NCBI GenBank assembly: GCA_964353555.1
Contig: CAYGWM010000002.1
Coordinates: 66,528-130,527 of the forward strand
DNA: 64,000 bases
Source of the DNA: PR03 sp964353555
GTDB taxonomy: Bacteria; Myxococcota_A; UBA9160; PR03
Direction of reading: 5' to 3'
Below are positions 63,962 through 64,000 of this stretch, one piece after another. The translations under genes were made by a program, and so were the position numbers. Under the pieces are notes generated by a model, which saw only the letters and a program-made list of their open reading frames with translations, was not told the DNA's origin and made no database searches. Position 1 is the first letter of the stretch, and every line of letters starts with the position of its first letter.

Positions 63962-64000
63962 GATTCCCTCCGGCCCGACCAGCGATGTGCGAAGTGCAGT

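Overview
The window is one strand of a high-GC (roughly two thirds G+C), densely packed bacterial chromosome from a draft assembly: it contains one 100-N scaffold gap. Many GTG and TTG starts, stop/start overlaps, a PEP-CTERM protein with a probable sigma-54 promoter, TPR-containing TMTC-like glycosyltransferases, an alkyl-DHAP-synthase-like flavoprotein and two ABC1 kinases suggest a Gram-negative of the former Deltaproteobacteria (Myxococcota, Binatota or Desulfobacterota type). This placement is an inference; no rRNA, tRNA or ribosomal protein gene is present to confirm it. I see no CRISPR array, insertion sequence or prophage.

Region 1 (1-10 kb): a zinc-knuckle microprotein; a minus-strand operon glpD - AGPS-like - glpK (glycerol and possibly ether-lipid metabolism); an ABC1 kinase; a membrane-anchored MutS-family ATPase; and a secreted protein. 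Region 2 (10.2-15.1 kb): two B12-binding-type radical SAM enzymes around a GMC (fatty-alcohol-oxidase-like) oxidoreductase. A palindromic repeat family occurs at 4.8 kb and 11.8 kb and intrudes into the 5' ends of two genes.

Region 3 (15.1-37.9 kb) is the most unusual part. It holds two methyltransferases, two GT2 polyprenyl-phosphate sugar synthases (DPM1-like and Alg5-like), three GT39-type membrane glycosyltransferases, another GT-C-like membrane protein, and four TMTC-like membrane/TPR proteins of two alternating subtypes. They surround a secreted PEP-CTERM protein. This looks like a periplasmic glycosylation island with an embedded candidate substrate. The scaffold gap lies inside the PEP-CTERM gene but is almost certainly false: the same 55 bases flank it on both sides, and collapsing them restores the frame.

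Region 4 (37.9-49.7 kb): a Tat lipoprotein overlapping recQ; a ribosome hibernation factor, a crotonase and a histidine phosphatase; citrate synthase; a ribbon-helix-helix/zinc-ribbon regulator coupled to a second ABC1 kinase, with a likely autoregulatory operator; two amidohydrolases; and a secreted protein. Region 5 (49.7-64 kb): an N-terminal-nucleophile acylase, a DksA/TraR zinc finger protein, a diiron ferritin-like protein, a chalcone-isomerase-like protein with a sigma-70-family factor downstream of an AT-rich palindrome and a good -35/-10 promoter, a patatin lipase, an SGNH hydrolase, a membrane protein, an SDR - rhomboid - acyl-CoA ligase run, and a small secreted protein.

No stretch longer than about 300 bases lacks a gene. 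All functions are read from motifs in the sequence; no database search was possible.
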